64,000 nt of DNA, taken from Crambe crambe. Its lineage: Eukaryota > Porifera > Demospongiae > Poecilosclerida > Crambeidae. The notes beneath the pieces were generated by a model that saw nothing but the letters and a program-made list of their open reading frames with translations, did not search any database and was not told the origin of the DNA. The stretch lies in the NCBI GenBank assembly GCA_963924555.1, contig OZ004593.1:868001-932000 (forward strand). Direction: 5' to 3'. A program made the position numbers and the translations under genes. Positions 36,912-50,300 of the stretch are shown piece by piece. Each line of letters starts with the position of its first letter. Position 1 is the first letter of the stretch.

Positions 36912-38408
36912 TGCACACATTCTGTTCCCTCAGATCAATTATTCTTGTTTCAGATGCTTATTTTTTTTCCAGTCATGTTGATTTTTTCCTCCTCTTGCTC
37001 CTCCTTAGCCACTCTTTTGTTGCCACCTCAACCACCATCACACCTACCCCTACCTCCTCACTCCATCTCTCCCTCTTCTCTCTTCAACATCCGCATGCCC
37101 AACAGGTCCTTCCCACCCTACCACCCCCTCATCAATCCGTGCATACCTCCTCCTCCTCTGACAACCATGGGAAGTTCTGTTGGAGCAGGTCTCTCAAACC
37201 TCCATCTGCAAGGAGTGCTCCCAGAGTACATCTATCCTCCAATCTCTACTCTAATTCGTGCCCCACCACCCCCTCCTTCACTCTCTCCAGTTAGACTACC
37301 GGGGTTCCTTGGAGGAAATCCATTTTCCTTCCCTTATCTCCCTGGGACTGGTGGTAGCGCAGGTGCATCCTGTCCACAGACGCAAGCACTCCTCTTTCCA
37401 GGCGGCTTTTGTCCACCAACAACTGGTCTTCCTCTTGCAAGCCAAGAACCAGCGTTCCCCATTCAAGTATTCAGCCATCCACCAACCTCCACTAATCCCA
37501 CTATCCCTATCTCTACTTGTTCCAGCTCACTCCCCTCCCCACCTTCTGTTATTTTTTCTCACGCTCCTTCTCTATCATACTCTAACAGTGATTCTTCAAT
37601 CTCCCTGCAAAATCTAATAGCTACTTCTGCTGCCAACAGTTCTGGAATCCATTTGGACACTGCAGGAGGAACAGAATCTTATCAAAGTAACGTTGAGGTA
37701 TCTCCATCTGGTGATAGCAGCACTGATCCTTCTCCAACATCTGCACTGGAAATCATTGTAGTCGATGAAGATGATGAAGAAAGCTCTGGAGAGCTTGAGG
37801 TCACAACAACAGAGAGTGCAATCTTGCCACCAGGAGCAACAGATGAAGAGAAGCTAGAGCAGTATCTTGATTTCGGGGGACGGAAGAACAGGAGGAGGAC
37901 GTTTCGGAACAATAGCAGTGACAGTGAATCGGAAGGAAGTCGTTTTCATAGCCCGGCAAGTCGTCGTAGAACAAAGAGTCAGAAATGTCCACCTGATAGT
38001 GCCAGTGGTAACTCAAACAGTAAAAGCAGAGAGGGAAAATCTCAGAGCAAACAGTGTGTTGGTAACACGACAAAAAGATCTCTCCCTCCACTACTGAAAG
38101 TTGATGACCCCGAGAGAATCAGTAATGGTGAAATCATTATGAATTTGTCTTCAAATTACGACGTTAGCCATACAGATTTGAAGCCTGGATCGAGTCAGGC
38201 AGATTCACCTTTAACTCTGTGTCCCAATCTTGCTTACCAACCACTGAAAGTCAGAGAGGAGGAATCATCATTCCCAGAGCAGCAACAGCAACACAGGTCA
38301 CATGACCAAGAAGGCGTGGCTAAGTGGCCATGGATGGATGAGATAATACGAAAATCCCTTACTTCCTTTGAACAGAAAATTGCTGCAGATTTTCTCACCT
38401 GTTGCTAA
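28822..38408 (+). CDS. bHLH-leucine-zipper factor of the Myc/Max/Mad network (MXD/MNT-like)
   Basis: Six exons (28822-28978, 29082-29367, 30136-30244, 35710-35801, 36699-36817, 37009-38408) give 720 residues. The basic region HNEKERKRRQELK (from His141) has the His-Glu-Arg triad (141, 145, 149) that reads CACGTG E-boxes. Helix 2 (STISVLNAAQQEIKEL) and the following zipper (LEELKEQHSHLQWKLERL) resemble MXD/MNT proteins (LSLL..A...I..L, HL...LE.L) more than Myc. The N-terminus is acidic with a Ser run and a basic patch; the C-terminal 500 residues are Pro/Ser-rich, then acidic (VVDEDDEESSGE), then Arg/Ser-rich. I see no clear Sin3-interaction helix. The acceptor of exon 6 is CTCCTTAG at 37008; an upstream CCAG at 36972 keeps the same frame and would add 12 residues. 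Exon 4 is isolated by a 5.5-kb intron. Family is well supported, subfamily tentative. Confidence 0.8.
30245..35709. other. 5.5-kb intron of the bHLH-zipper gene
   Basis: I see no gene with a convincing domain. It contains short minus-strand open frames (31025-31207, 31444-31843, 32723-32917) with protein-like composition that I cannot identify, possibly decayed transposon coding sequence, and a large minisatellite at its 3' end. Confidence 0.5.
34800..35695. repeat. 33-34-bp minisatellite, pyrimidine-rich on the plus strand
   Basis: About 27 imperfect copies of a unit built on CCTCCCCTCTATGTACCCTGCCTTGAT with either TCCCCT or CCTACC following. It ends about 15 bp before the exon 35710-35801 acceptor, so its pyrimidine strand leads into the splice site. 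Open frames here (repeated YVPCLDP or MYPALIP, and EGRRGIKAGYI on the other strand) are repeat artefacts. Confidence 0.95.
36851..36909. repeat. (AG)n microsatellite in bHLH-zipper intron 5
   Basis: An AG run with one AC interruption lies between exons 36699-36817 and 37009-38408, purine-rich on the coding strand. Confidence 0.9.
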
Positions 38409-38713
38409 CTAACAAAGATATATGCTCTACCAGCTGATTATACTATTGCATACTAGTATTACTTATCATTATTGCTATGCCTTGTATTGCCTTTTATATT
38501 ATAAGACGATGCCTTTTCTGTAATTCTTTTAAAAAAAAAATTAAAAATTTTTGATGCCTTACTACACTGTGTGGTGCTGCCATTAGACAAAAAGAAAACT
38601 TTTTTCTTGAAATAACCTTAAAAAAAGCAATGTTAACACAAAACCAACACTTGTACATAAACAATTCCTGTACATAATTTTAATAACCCTGATAGTTGAG
38701 TTAGCTCTAGACC
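38409..38713. other. Convergent 3' ends of the bHLH-zipper and JIP genes
   Basis: About 305 bp of A/T-rich sequence with no gene. It holds both 3' UTRs. Confidence 0.6.
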
Positions 38714-41280
38714 CTAGGACATGCTATTCTTGTGACCCCAAACCAACAGTTGAAATGCTTCAAATCTCTCCTTGTGGACTCGTGCGTTGGTCTCTTCCAG
38801 AGACTCCTCCTCCTTTTCCTCCTCGATGTATTCCACATGTCCCTTCCCCACGGATATCACCAGACTCCTGTAACTCAAAATCGGGGGGCTGAAGGGAATT
38901 CGCCCCCCATATGGCAAGGTTAGATTGGGGAGGCTGTGATACTGCATAACCTCAGTGGCCTCCTTTAATTTAGAGAGTTTGAATTCAGGAAGTTTCAAGT
39001 GCAGAAGAGTTTTCACTCGCTCATCCATTTGTGAGTGGAGTGCAACCGCGCTGTGAGACATGCATGCAACACTAGAGTCTTTCTCATCTTTTGCACATTC
39101 ATCCTCTTTAGAGACCTGAAAAGGAGCTTCCTGGTCTGAATTCGAGTCTTTTCTGAGTGACTTGATGGGTACGGTCACTATCTTCCCATTTGACGTTCCC
39201 AAGTAGAGAAGGTCAGCATCAGCCACCAGAGTTTTGATGTCTGTTGGTGCAGATATCAGTTGAGGTGATTCAGAGTTGGGGTCCAAGGGGATAGGATAAT
39301 CTAAATAATTGCAGATGGAGTTGAATAAATTTTACAATTGACCACAAAGAGACTGTGTGAATCCAAGAATCCATTTTACCTAACCCCTGAAATGGTGGGC
39401 CCCTTTTTATCAAATCCCTCATAGTGGTAACAGCACTGAGTTGAAGATATGTACCTCATGATTGGAGATTCAATCTTGCATTTATTGTACTGTATGTACC
39501 TAAATGATGAGTTATTGGACTGATGTCAAACTTCCTGAGAGAACGAGCAGACTGTGCATCAAAGACATAGAAGACAGAGCCTCTAGTGCACACTATCACC
39601 ACATCTCCCAAAGAAAGAAGCTTCTCTGGTTTCCTTCTATAGCTATCCACAAAAATTGAGCCCTAAGAAGGGAAGAGAAGGGAAGTTGAGGGAAAGCACA
39701 AATTGAGACTTATGTAGGCAAGTAATTGACTGAGCATTCTATATAAGTAGAAGCTACATGCTCTACATGCTGAAGGTCAAAGGTCAGTGCTTGAAACATT
39801 TCAAGCCTATTTGAAAGGTCAATTAGTTCCTTGGATGCTAATTTCAAGCACCAGTGAGAAGAGCTTAATAGGAGATAGGTTCAATTACATGCATGATGGA
39901 CGAGTAAGTTAGCTTACCTCTCGCTGTGATGGGTTTTCAGAGTCAAGGAAGAAGATGGATGGACCGGCACCCACCCATATCCTATCTTGAATACAAGCAA
40001 TGCACTTGACATCGTGAACTTCATTAGGGTTGGCACAAGGGAGGGTTATCCTCTCAGGATTCTCAATGTCCCACACACCTTTGTTAACTACATCAGATAA
40101 AATATATTATTGATATGCATGATGACTGATTTGGAAGCAGAGGGCATACATTGGAGCCTCCAGATAATGGGACCCATCCTTTTGTCCTTTGTAGAGAGGT
40201 TGTCCTCTTTTGGAGGTTATTTTTGCATAGAGTGTATATTATCTACCAAGGTACTTTTATTGTCCTCTTTTGGAAATGGAGGTTCTATCTACTGATTGAT
40301 AGGGACATGGAAATTATGCCTGCACAGTTTTGGGCATAATGGAATGCCAGCACAATGGTGGCATAATAGGGGATTTTTACTTCCAGGGGTTGGCAGATAT
40401 GGAGGTATTGATGTTGAGTCTTGAGTTCCTTTGTATAAACTGCTGAATTAGAGTAGCCACCTACGTAATTGGTATTACAACTGTCTTCTGTTTTCTTTAC
40501 TAAATGTTAACTTGCTGCTGATAAAATTATGATGGATGACTAAAAGAGGCTGCAATTATGAATAAACCATCACCAATTTTTTAAAGCATTTAGGGCAGGG
40601 GTTCTGGCATTGGAGCATAGCATAATAGGGAAGAAAAAAAAGCATATTATTTGCATGTTTCTACTGATTGAACCCTGGCATTTGAACCCTGGCATTTGAA
40701 CCCTGACATTTGAATCCACTACTTCTAGTAACCTTGTTATCGGTTGCTAGGTAGAATAACCACACTTTGAAAGCAGCTTAAAAAAACATCTTTCCACTGC
40801 ATTCTTTTAACACCAAAATCACACGGGTAAGATCTCAGTTGATTTATCACTTTCAGGTACACTTTAGATGCTAGTTATGGGTATCAACTCTTCAAGGGTT
40901 ATCTCTTAGTGGTTAGGAGCCCCCGAATGAGGTGAGTCAGTGAAGGAGACACAAATATGACCTTTTCCCCACAAATTATAATCAAAACCTGGGCTACACC
41001 TGATTAAAAAAATTGGACTACACCTGGATTTACTTAGTTTCAACTAGTCCCGCATTCAGTCTAAGGGTCCCACACACCCTTGAAAAGTATTGGGTAAACA
41101 CCCGTCTCCCCACATTATTAGGACTAATTACTCTAGTCTGACCTGTGGTTGGATGCTTAGCCCAGGAGGACACCCAGGAGGACAAATACACTAACACTAC
41201 ATTTTCACTGTGATACACCACATAGAGAGAGGCATGCATGTGGTGAAATTATTTTTCTTGTTTTTTTCTCTCTGCATTTA

Positions 41281-41313
<33 letters not shown>

Positions 41314-44300
41314 CTCCAGCTATAATTATATGAAAAAGTGCCTGGACATAGCAACTAAGTCCATGGACACAAATTGGCTAGAAAATCTGTAAAAATGTCA
41401 GCCTGTCATCGTGTAAGTATTACTATTAAGGGTGCTTGCAATAGCAACGCCCGTGCTTCTATTTCTAGAATTTGAAAAGGTTGTCCTGCACTTATACTGC
41501 AGCTAGTTGGATAATTTTATAGTCTTATCTTCAGATAGGATCAATCTACACACTATGTAATAGTTATTAAGAGGGGGTGGGGCATGGTGTGGCTAAAATA
41601 CCTTAAACCATAAAATTTTGATTACTTCGTACATCTCAGGAATCACTGGTTCAAATCAGCTCATTTTTTGCATGCAGCTTTCATACGTTAAGGTGATCAA
41701 CGTAACATTTTTTTCCTATATCTAGCTTAGACTTCTCAAATCACAAGGTCGGGCATGAAAAAATAAGCATAAACTAAAAATTAATATTGAAATTCAGAAA
41801 AACTCAATGTTATGTTGTAGAATACAGATAGAAGGTGTCTGAGAGAAAAAATTATCCAAGTAAGTCCAACAGTTCCTGAGAATTACAGGCATTAGCAAAG
41901 TCGTTCATAGCACCCACGAAAACTAGGCAATATTTAAAATTTTTGGTGTGTGTGGTAGTGACGCGGTACTGTATAGCTAGGATATTTTGCTTATTGCTGC
42001 TCTAAATAGCTCTGGAGTTATACTCCCCTAGCAACCATGCGTGGGCGGAGGGTTGCAAGCACCCTTAAGATAGTGCCTGTTATTATCATTAGCATGTGAC
42101 TGATGCATTAAAGGGTAAAGGGTACATGTTGTTGGCACCATGTCTTATTAGTACTGCATAGCTTGAGAAAAAACAACAGCAAAAAACAAAAAACAAAAAA
42201 AAAAAACGTAACTAGCTTTTGCATGGAATGTAGATTTTTATCTATTGTGTGCTGGAATGGTTCCTACCAGGATGTTACTAGGAGACAGAAATACACAATA
42301 CTAGTTATGCATAGTACACCTGTTGTCATAATTATCTTTTTATCTGTCACTCAAGTTATCTTATCTTGCTAAGTAGCACTTGCAGGCCTGGGATTAGTCT
42401 TGGTATTAAGAACATCGTACCAGTCATCCTGCTAATAAGCCAGCACTTGGACACCCCTTGTTAATTAAGGACATCACAAACTAGCACATGTCATCTTACA
42501 AACCTCTCAGGATATCATTGTAATGTGGTTTAGGACATCACCATGAAGTCAATTTGGGACATGTTTAGGACATAACCATAAAGTCAATTTGGTTATAATG
42601 TGTTTAGGCCATCACCACACTCTCCTTTTAGGACATCATTATAATGTATTTTTAGGACATGATTATAATCACAGGTCACCTTACATAACTCCATGCCATG
42701 TACACAGGTCACCTTACAAACCCTTTCAGGACACCATTGTGACGTCAGTGGACCACAATGACGCACATGGACCTGCCGCACACATCGCGGTGACGTGGGG
42801 TACAGGGGTCATACACCCGCATGCCGCCAATGCTCAGATGTGCAGACGTAATAAACAAACTTGGAGATAACTCATCGCCAAAAGTGAGATAACTCATCAC
42901 CAAGTGAGATAACTCATCACCCAAGTGTTATCGGTTGGTGGCCAGATCAGACCAAGGAAATGAATATCTAGTGTGGGGAAAGTCTGTATGACCTCAAATG
43001 AGTACGATAATTACACTTCTTTCCATTGTGGATTATGTAACAGGTTTATACAGATATAACCCACCATGAATTCATGTAGAAAGATATACCTTACTCTACC
43101 TCTATCTGCTATACAATACCAGTATTATTTTAAGCCACCATGGAGAGAGAAGAGTTGAACTCCAGGAAAAGCCTATCCATACATTGTAGTTTCTGGAGCA
43201 CCCACAAGCATGAGCCCTTGTTAGCATGCCACCTGCTGACACGGTTCCCTTGCCCTAAGGGTGGGTCATAGTTCAGACGACAGTGGTTAAAACTAGTCAA
43301 AGGAACTTTATCAGTTGCTAAAATTTGTAGTAACTATCAACAGAATTAAATGAGTAGCTAACTGGTAAACATGTCCTCTTTTTTTTTTTTTTTGTACAGC
43401 ACTACACTCACAGATGAAGTCAGGCAGAGATGGGCTATCAGATCTGACCTTGTGTGTCAAATAGTAGCATACTAATAGTTCATAGTTCTTCACTTCATGC
43501 TTCTCGCTGAATAGTCAATAAGAAGCTATCAACACGTGGTTGGGTATTAAGCTACCACGCCCCTAACCGCTTTTAACATTTTTTAGTTCACAATAATAGC
43601 AATAAACATCTGTTCACCTGTTCATGAGTTCACGCCCTATGCCCACTTTTTTTTTAAGAGCAAAGGAGTAGCGGCTGAGGCAGTTTGAGTTCAGGAGCGG
43701 ATTGGGTGGCCTCCAAGCAGCAAGCAAAGAGGAAAAATCAGCTAGAAAGCACCCAGGAATCTCTAGTAGTCAAGAGTTCGGAACACTAGCATGAATTGAG
43801 CAATGACCTAAGTTGTGTCCTGTTAGAAGGGCATGTTAGACTGTCCTGTTGAGAGGGACATGTTAGTTCTATTAGGAGAGAGCTGTTAGGAGAGGAACAG
43901 AATTGGATGTCACAGCGAGTCATCCATCCATCAATCGCAGCGCATCACCACCAGACTTTTTCATGCAAACCACACCCCCAAGGGGAAAAAAGAAAGAAAG
44001 AAAGAAAGAAGAAAAAGAGGCACTTCATGAGACCAAATTCTCTTATTGAAAGAGGCCAGAAGAAGAGTTTCTAAAACAAAGCAAACATACATGTAGTGTT
44101 ACACACACAGGCTAGGAAGCCAGTATCCAAATAAAACCAACCAGTCATCCTTCAGCTGTGGCTAAGCTAATTCAATTAAGCTGTGAATGGTACAGAGTAC
44201 ACTGCTGCAAACCTCTTGGTCTTCATAGCTCATTTACAGAGATCCCTTGACCATCACCAGCAACTAGCTAGGTACTAAAAAAACGCTTGGATAACGCACA

Positions 44301-47300
44301 GTCTGCTGAGATATGACTCGGGTTCAAAGTGCTCTAACCAAAGACCTGGGGCTTGAATAGAGAGACTTGTAAGGACACATATAATGAGTCTCGAAACACT
44401 GCACAGTCTTCTTTCTATTACATTCCATTGAAATGTGACGTAAAGTTTGCGTGCTCCCCCCTAACCACCAACCTATAGATAAATGAACTCTGACCTTCAC
44501 CTATGCATCTAAATGCTTCCTTAAAATTCATTAACTAAATCACGATTGCACATGCCCATCCATATTTCTAACAAGCCACACGCCCATCTAACAAGCCACA
44601 CCCCTCCTGTTACAGATCACACACCCCCTCCTCCAGACAAAGACTAGAACAACATGCCCAAATAGGAATATCTATCCTTTTACTACAGGGTTTTACAGAA
44701 CAGAAGAGCTTGGAGACTGAAGACCTAAGACCATTCCCTATTTGGAAGTAGTAGCAGAGTAGACCACAGCAGTATAGCTCAATTTTTGTTGCAAAGATTC
44801 TGCAAAACCCTGTAGGAAGTTACATATCAAATACCCCTTACTCTTGTTTCAGAACCTCCCAATATTGACACTTGGGACTAGAAAAGAAAGTGTCTTGATT
44901 AGAGGGGCGTCCTCATTTTTAGGAGTGAGTTTAACACACATCTGATTATATTTCAGGAGACACAGAAAAGTGTCCTGATTAGAGGGGCGTCCTCATCTTT
45001 AGGAGTGAGTTTAACACACATCTGATTATACTTCAGGAGACACAGAAAAGTGTCCTGATTAGAGGGGCGTCCTCATTTTAGGAGTGAGTTCATCAACATT
45101 TAATTGTACTGACTTCATATTGAGGGGGCACATACATGTGACTATCGCTTACATTCGTCCATGTGATACACAGACAGGATGGAGTGGGAGTGTCCAACGA
45201 TGACCATGGGTTGCTGGGTCCCCTCCCCTTTCATGTATTCCATACATATCGCTCTGTCTCGAAGCTTGATGCGATTTATAGCCTTGTGACTTGGGTCAGT
45301 AGTGGGATAGAAGAGCAAGCTATAGAAGTAAAGCCCAAACTCACTTAAAGTGCTAATGCACCAGCTTAATATACTTACTCTTGGTCTTCAGTGAGTATCC
45401 ACATGATTGGGCTATGGTCTTCAAGGCTCTGGGGGGCTTCTTCTCCATCTGTACAGTCATAGTCCACCTCATTTATTCTAAACTTTGGAATGGAAGTTCT
45501 TTTTTGGAGTTTATAAGTCTCCTTCACCACCACTGCAAGAAATATGGTAAAGTTTATAAGTTGTATTTGCTATGATCGCGCTATACAAAACTGGGCTTTT
45601 GAAATTGAAGACCCTTTTCCTAATAATACCTTTATTGTCAGAAGGAGTAGAAGTGGACTGAGGAATATCTTCTTCCTCTTCATCTCTGATTCCAGAAATC
45701 ACCTCTTGGTCATTGACAGGGAGCCTGCTTCCTTCCTTGATCACCTCTTCTTCCTTACTCTGATCCGACTTTGATTCTATGACTACCCACTCGCTAGATT
45801 GATGAGGCTCTACCTCATTTATGGTGGTCAGTGAGCAGGAAGAGGAGGAGTCTGTGTCATGTGATTCGGTATCATGGCCACTCCTCTGCCGTCTTGATTG
45901 TGATGATCTGCTCTTAGTTTCTGCAAAAAATCAAAGGGAGGGTTCCTGATTATGGTGTCCTGAAATGCCCTAATTAGAGAGGTGTCCTAATAAGAAAGGT
46001 GTCCTGATAGAGAGGTGTCCTGATTAGAGAGGTGTCCTTAATTCAATGTCCATTTTTTATTGCAACAATTAATCTTTCCTGGACACCACATCAAGGGATC
46101 CCTTAATACCTGGAGAGCTTGCAGCGAAGAGTTCGAGAGGTCCAGGGTCAGAAGTGGCAGACAAGGAGAGATTGGGAGTACTGGACATAAAATCCCTTGA
46201 CAGCCTCTTGGGGGCACTGCGGGGACGTTCCCGTCCCTTGAAGCTGAGTCGAGGACCAAAGTAGGAGGAGGCTCTTTGGCGAGGGGAGAGAAAAGAGTTA
46301 TTCATCCATTCAGTTTCTTGAGAGAGGAGGGCGGAGTCTGCAAAGTCATGTGACTCCTCGATCTTTCCCGGGATGGAGAGCATGCAGACGATGTGGGAAG
46401 TCTTGGGTTTGATAACAAACCGTTGACGAACTTTAGGAGGCTAAGGAATTGATAATACACATGATTAGCCTAACAGGCTCTAGTTTAGGAGGCTAAGGAA
46501 TTGATAATACACATGATTAGCCTAACAGGCTCTAGTTTAGGAGGCTAAGGAATTGATAATACACATGATTAGCCTAACAGGCTCTAGTTTAGGAGGCTAG
46601 AAAAAGGAATTATTGAGATTAAGTCTAACAGCTAGTGATTTTCCTTCTGGACGCATTTGGGACCCAGCCTTTGTAGAGAGGTCGTCCTCTTTTTGGAGGT
46701 TATCTCGTATAGAGTGTGCATAGTACAATGGTGAGGTTTGTCCTCTTTCGGAGTGTCCTTTTGGATGGTTCTACTTTATCTACTTTTACTACTTACTCTT
46801 GCAATGACGTCAATAATTTCTATTCTTGCTGAGGAAGCTTCAATGGTTGCCACCCATACTTCTGCATGCAGCTGCTGCATGGTGGACAGCAGTGCCAGTT
46901 TCTTGTGGCGTCCTGTGATGGGGCCAAGATTGGGAGGAAGGCTTTTGATCGGTGATTGGTACACACGACCAATGGCTGAACATTCAATCTAAAATTTTAG
47001 GGGCAGTGGTTAAAAAATGAGCAAGAGATAGGAGTAAAGAATAACAGCAGGGAGAAAGAAAAGAGAAAAAGAAAAGAAAAAAAAATAATAACCTCCCATG
47101 CGGGGAATCGAACCCCGGCCACGGCGGTGAGAGCGCCGGATCCTAACCACTAGACCACATGGGACAGCCGAAGTAAATTATTGTATTATAATCTATTTAT
47201 ATTCACCCTTTCTGTTTCCACTCCTTTCAAGGTGATTTGTCCCACCCAGCGAGGTAGTTTGTCAGGGATCACTTGAGTATCACGTGACATGAACCAGCCC

Positions 47301-50300
47301 TTTCTGACAGTGAAATCCCCGTTCTTCAATAGTGAAGAAATATCCCTCACTGCAGGAGGAGGGGACATTATCCCCTTACGACTACTGTAGAAGAATTTTG
47401 CATAACACACACAGACAGCTTATGTTCAAGACAACTCACTCATTTGCTTTGTTGATGTTCTCTTCTGCAGATGACTGTTGCTTTGAGCGAAACAGTCTTC
47501 TCCATCTCTGACGAAGTCTGTAACAGGAGAAGAATCTTATATATTAGCTAGTTTCAATGGACGTACAGCCAGCTCACAACCAGCTCTCAAAAGAAAAGCT
47601 ATATGAGGTTTACACACAGTGATAATTCTGCTAAGAATCTCTTATTCATATCAGTGAAGTGTAAAATGATATAAAAGCATTGTGTGGATGTCACATACAT
47701 TGTCGGTTACTATGCTTATTGCATTAATGCAATGCCTCACTTTTCAAATATAGTTCTTCTAGACTCCAGCTCTTTTACAAGCTGCAACTTTTCCTCCCTG
47801 GCCTTCTCCAACTCGAAGGCTGTGTTCTGGTGTTTCACCAACAGCTCATGGAGTTCTTTCCTAGTGATGCAGTACTCATCAAATGGCTAAAAGAGTGAAA
47901 GGAAGAAAAAGTGAACAATTTATGCATTCTAGGGTATAGTCAGTAATCAGGTTAGTCCTGTATTCAGGAAGGAGAGATTGATATGCTTCACATGAGCCTG
48001 AGCTAGCTTCAATGCTGATACCTGTTCCAAGTAGTTATCAAGAATCTCGTCTCTTTCCTTCTTCACACTGCAAAACATGGAGTATTGATTTATTGCATTC
48101 CGGTATTATTAATAAAAAGGGACTTACTCTGAGATCTTGTTCTGGAGGTCCTTGTAGTTCTCTTGCAGCCTTTTGAATTCTAACTGAAGCTGCATATTTT
48201 GTCTACAGAGAAAATGAATGACTGAACAGCTGATTTAATAGCTAACTACAGATGCACAACAGACAGACAGACATATCCACAAGTATGTTTTCAGGACACA
48301 ATTACAAGAAAGCAGTGTGTGAAATCCCTCTCCTATCTCTTTATCTTTCCTCCCTCCCTCTGATTCCTCTCTCCCTCCATCCATCCTCCTCCCTCTCCCT
48401 CCCCTCACCTTTCGAAAGCCTCCTTCTGTTCTCTTATCTCTCTCTTCTCTTCTTCCAGTTGCCTCTGATCAACTTGCCAAACCTCCCTCTCCTTCTGTAA
48501 CATTTCTACTTCTGTTCTCATCAGAGGATCCACAGCCAACATTTCTTCAAAAAAGCTCTCATCCCCTTCAAACCACTCCCCTTCCTCCTCCTCCCTGTCT
48601 GATCCACTTTCCGATCCTCCTTCTTCGTGCTTCACCCCGTTCTCCAAGTGCTTTAACTCTAGTATGGTGGAATTCTTCATCCCTTCCTTCTCCAGCTCTT
48701 CAGCCAGGGAGCGAGCAGGGGCTGGGAGGGGAGAAGGGACCCGTGGTGGATACAGACTCTGACTAACCTTCTCGTCCTCAATATCACAAGAAGTCTGAAT
48801 CTCTGAGACTTCGTCAGACTCTAAAAATCTCTCTATGAAGTGAAAAAATAACAAATATATCTTTAGATCCATAAACAGAGTCATACATACGGGGACCAGG
48901 AAAATAAGTGCTACTTACTTCAGGGATGAACTACATCACAATGGGGCATGCATGAAAAAGAGTATCCTGGTTGGTTCAGGGGGCCCAAAATTAACCAAAC
49001 AAGGGTTTTTGATTTCAGGGGTCCACTGTTATTATCCTTTTTCCACACCTGTTCTAAAAGGATTTGTTCTGACATTTTGAGTCATTGGGACAATGTTGAG
49101 GCTGGAGGTTAGCCGCGCCTCCTGACTCCACCTCTCCTGCACAGTCTTGGGCGTCATTGGTAACAGACGACGTTTCAAAGTCCCCGATGACCCTTTTCTA
49201 ATAGGAACAAGGAAGGAACACGAGAATCACTAATGTTTGCTATCCACGAAAATTTTTCTCCCACAAAAATATATCCGCTGTATGGAATAAGCATTGGATT
49301 GGACACGGGTAATGGAAGGAATCAACTCACTACATAGAATTCCCCTCAGGCCCCTCACTACAACTTAATACATTATGTTCGCTGCTTATGGTTGTGAGAA
49401 TGAGTTATGAAAACAATAACCCTCGAGCTCTTCTCTCCATAAGCAATTGTGATGATAACTAGGTGCTTATAAGACTGCTCTCAATTTGTACTCAGTACTA
49501 TAGCAAACCTCTTCAAGGTGGCAGCTTTGGCCATGTCAGCTTGCTTCTTGTATTGCTCCAGCAACTGCAAGGAGATGAATAAAGAGTTTAATTACCTGTG
49601 CTTCTTGCCGACTGTCTACAGACTATTATATTCACCACTGAGACTTACATCTTTTCTCATTTGTTCACTCTGATTCATTTTTTCCTTCAGTCGATGCAAG
49701 TCCTGTTGGATGTTGGTCTCTGCATGTGTGAGAATGTTAACCACATCATGTGATAATCATGTGATAATCATGATTGGTAATCCTACTTTTTTTAAAGTTC
49801 AATCACACACTTTCAAATCTAATTACTGAAGTTTATTTAAACTTAGTCGTCTCACTATTCTCCTCCAATTGTTTGACTCTAGTCTGGAGTAAGACTCTCT
49901 CCTTTTCCAATTCCATCCTCTTGCTATTGTTCTTCAACTCTTCATCTTCCAAACGACACTCCAGGTCAAGCTTTTTCTACAGTAATCATAAAACTTATAA
50001 CATTGCTTACTGGGACCACCTATGAACCAGGAACGAGTGGTCTTAATAGGATGGTGAATAGGGTGGTGGACTGGTGGATAGAGAGTCGTGGAAGGGCAAA
50101 ATTACTATATAGGTCTGCTGTTGGAATACTGTCATACTGGCCTTCAATCTACTGAGCGTGCCACTCACCCTCTGTGTGATTCTCAGTTTGTCCTTCTCCT
50201 GTTTCCAAAGGTTCTCTAACTCCAGTCTCTCCTTGTGCGCCAAGTCCAAGGCTTCCTGGTTGGCATCCATCAGTTCAAACATGTGCTGTACCACCTGTTA

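Larger units (their letters stand above)
40088..45152. other. 5-kb JIP intron rich in repeats
   Basis: No gene seen. Contents: two copies of the dispersed GTCCTCTTTTGGA repeat (about 40150-40290), a (GTT)n run at 41281-41313, a TTAA-flanked MITE at 41426-42068, short direct repeats of AGGACATCAxxATAA (about 42530-42670), GAGATAACTCATC repeats (about 42870-42920), a (GAAA)n run near 43990 and a tandem array at 44885-45090. Confidence 0.7.

Noticed and set aside
36911..37294. 127-codon frame overlapping the last bHLH-zipper exon
   Set aside because: The splice phase from the previous exon leads into the other frame, which stays open to 38408.
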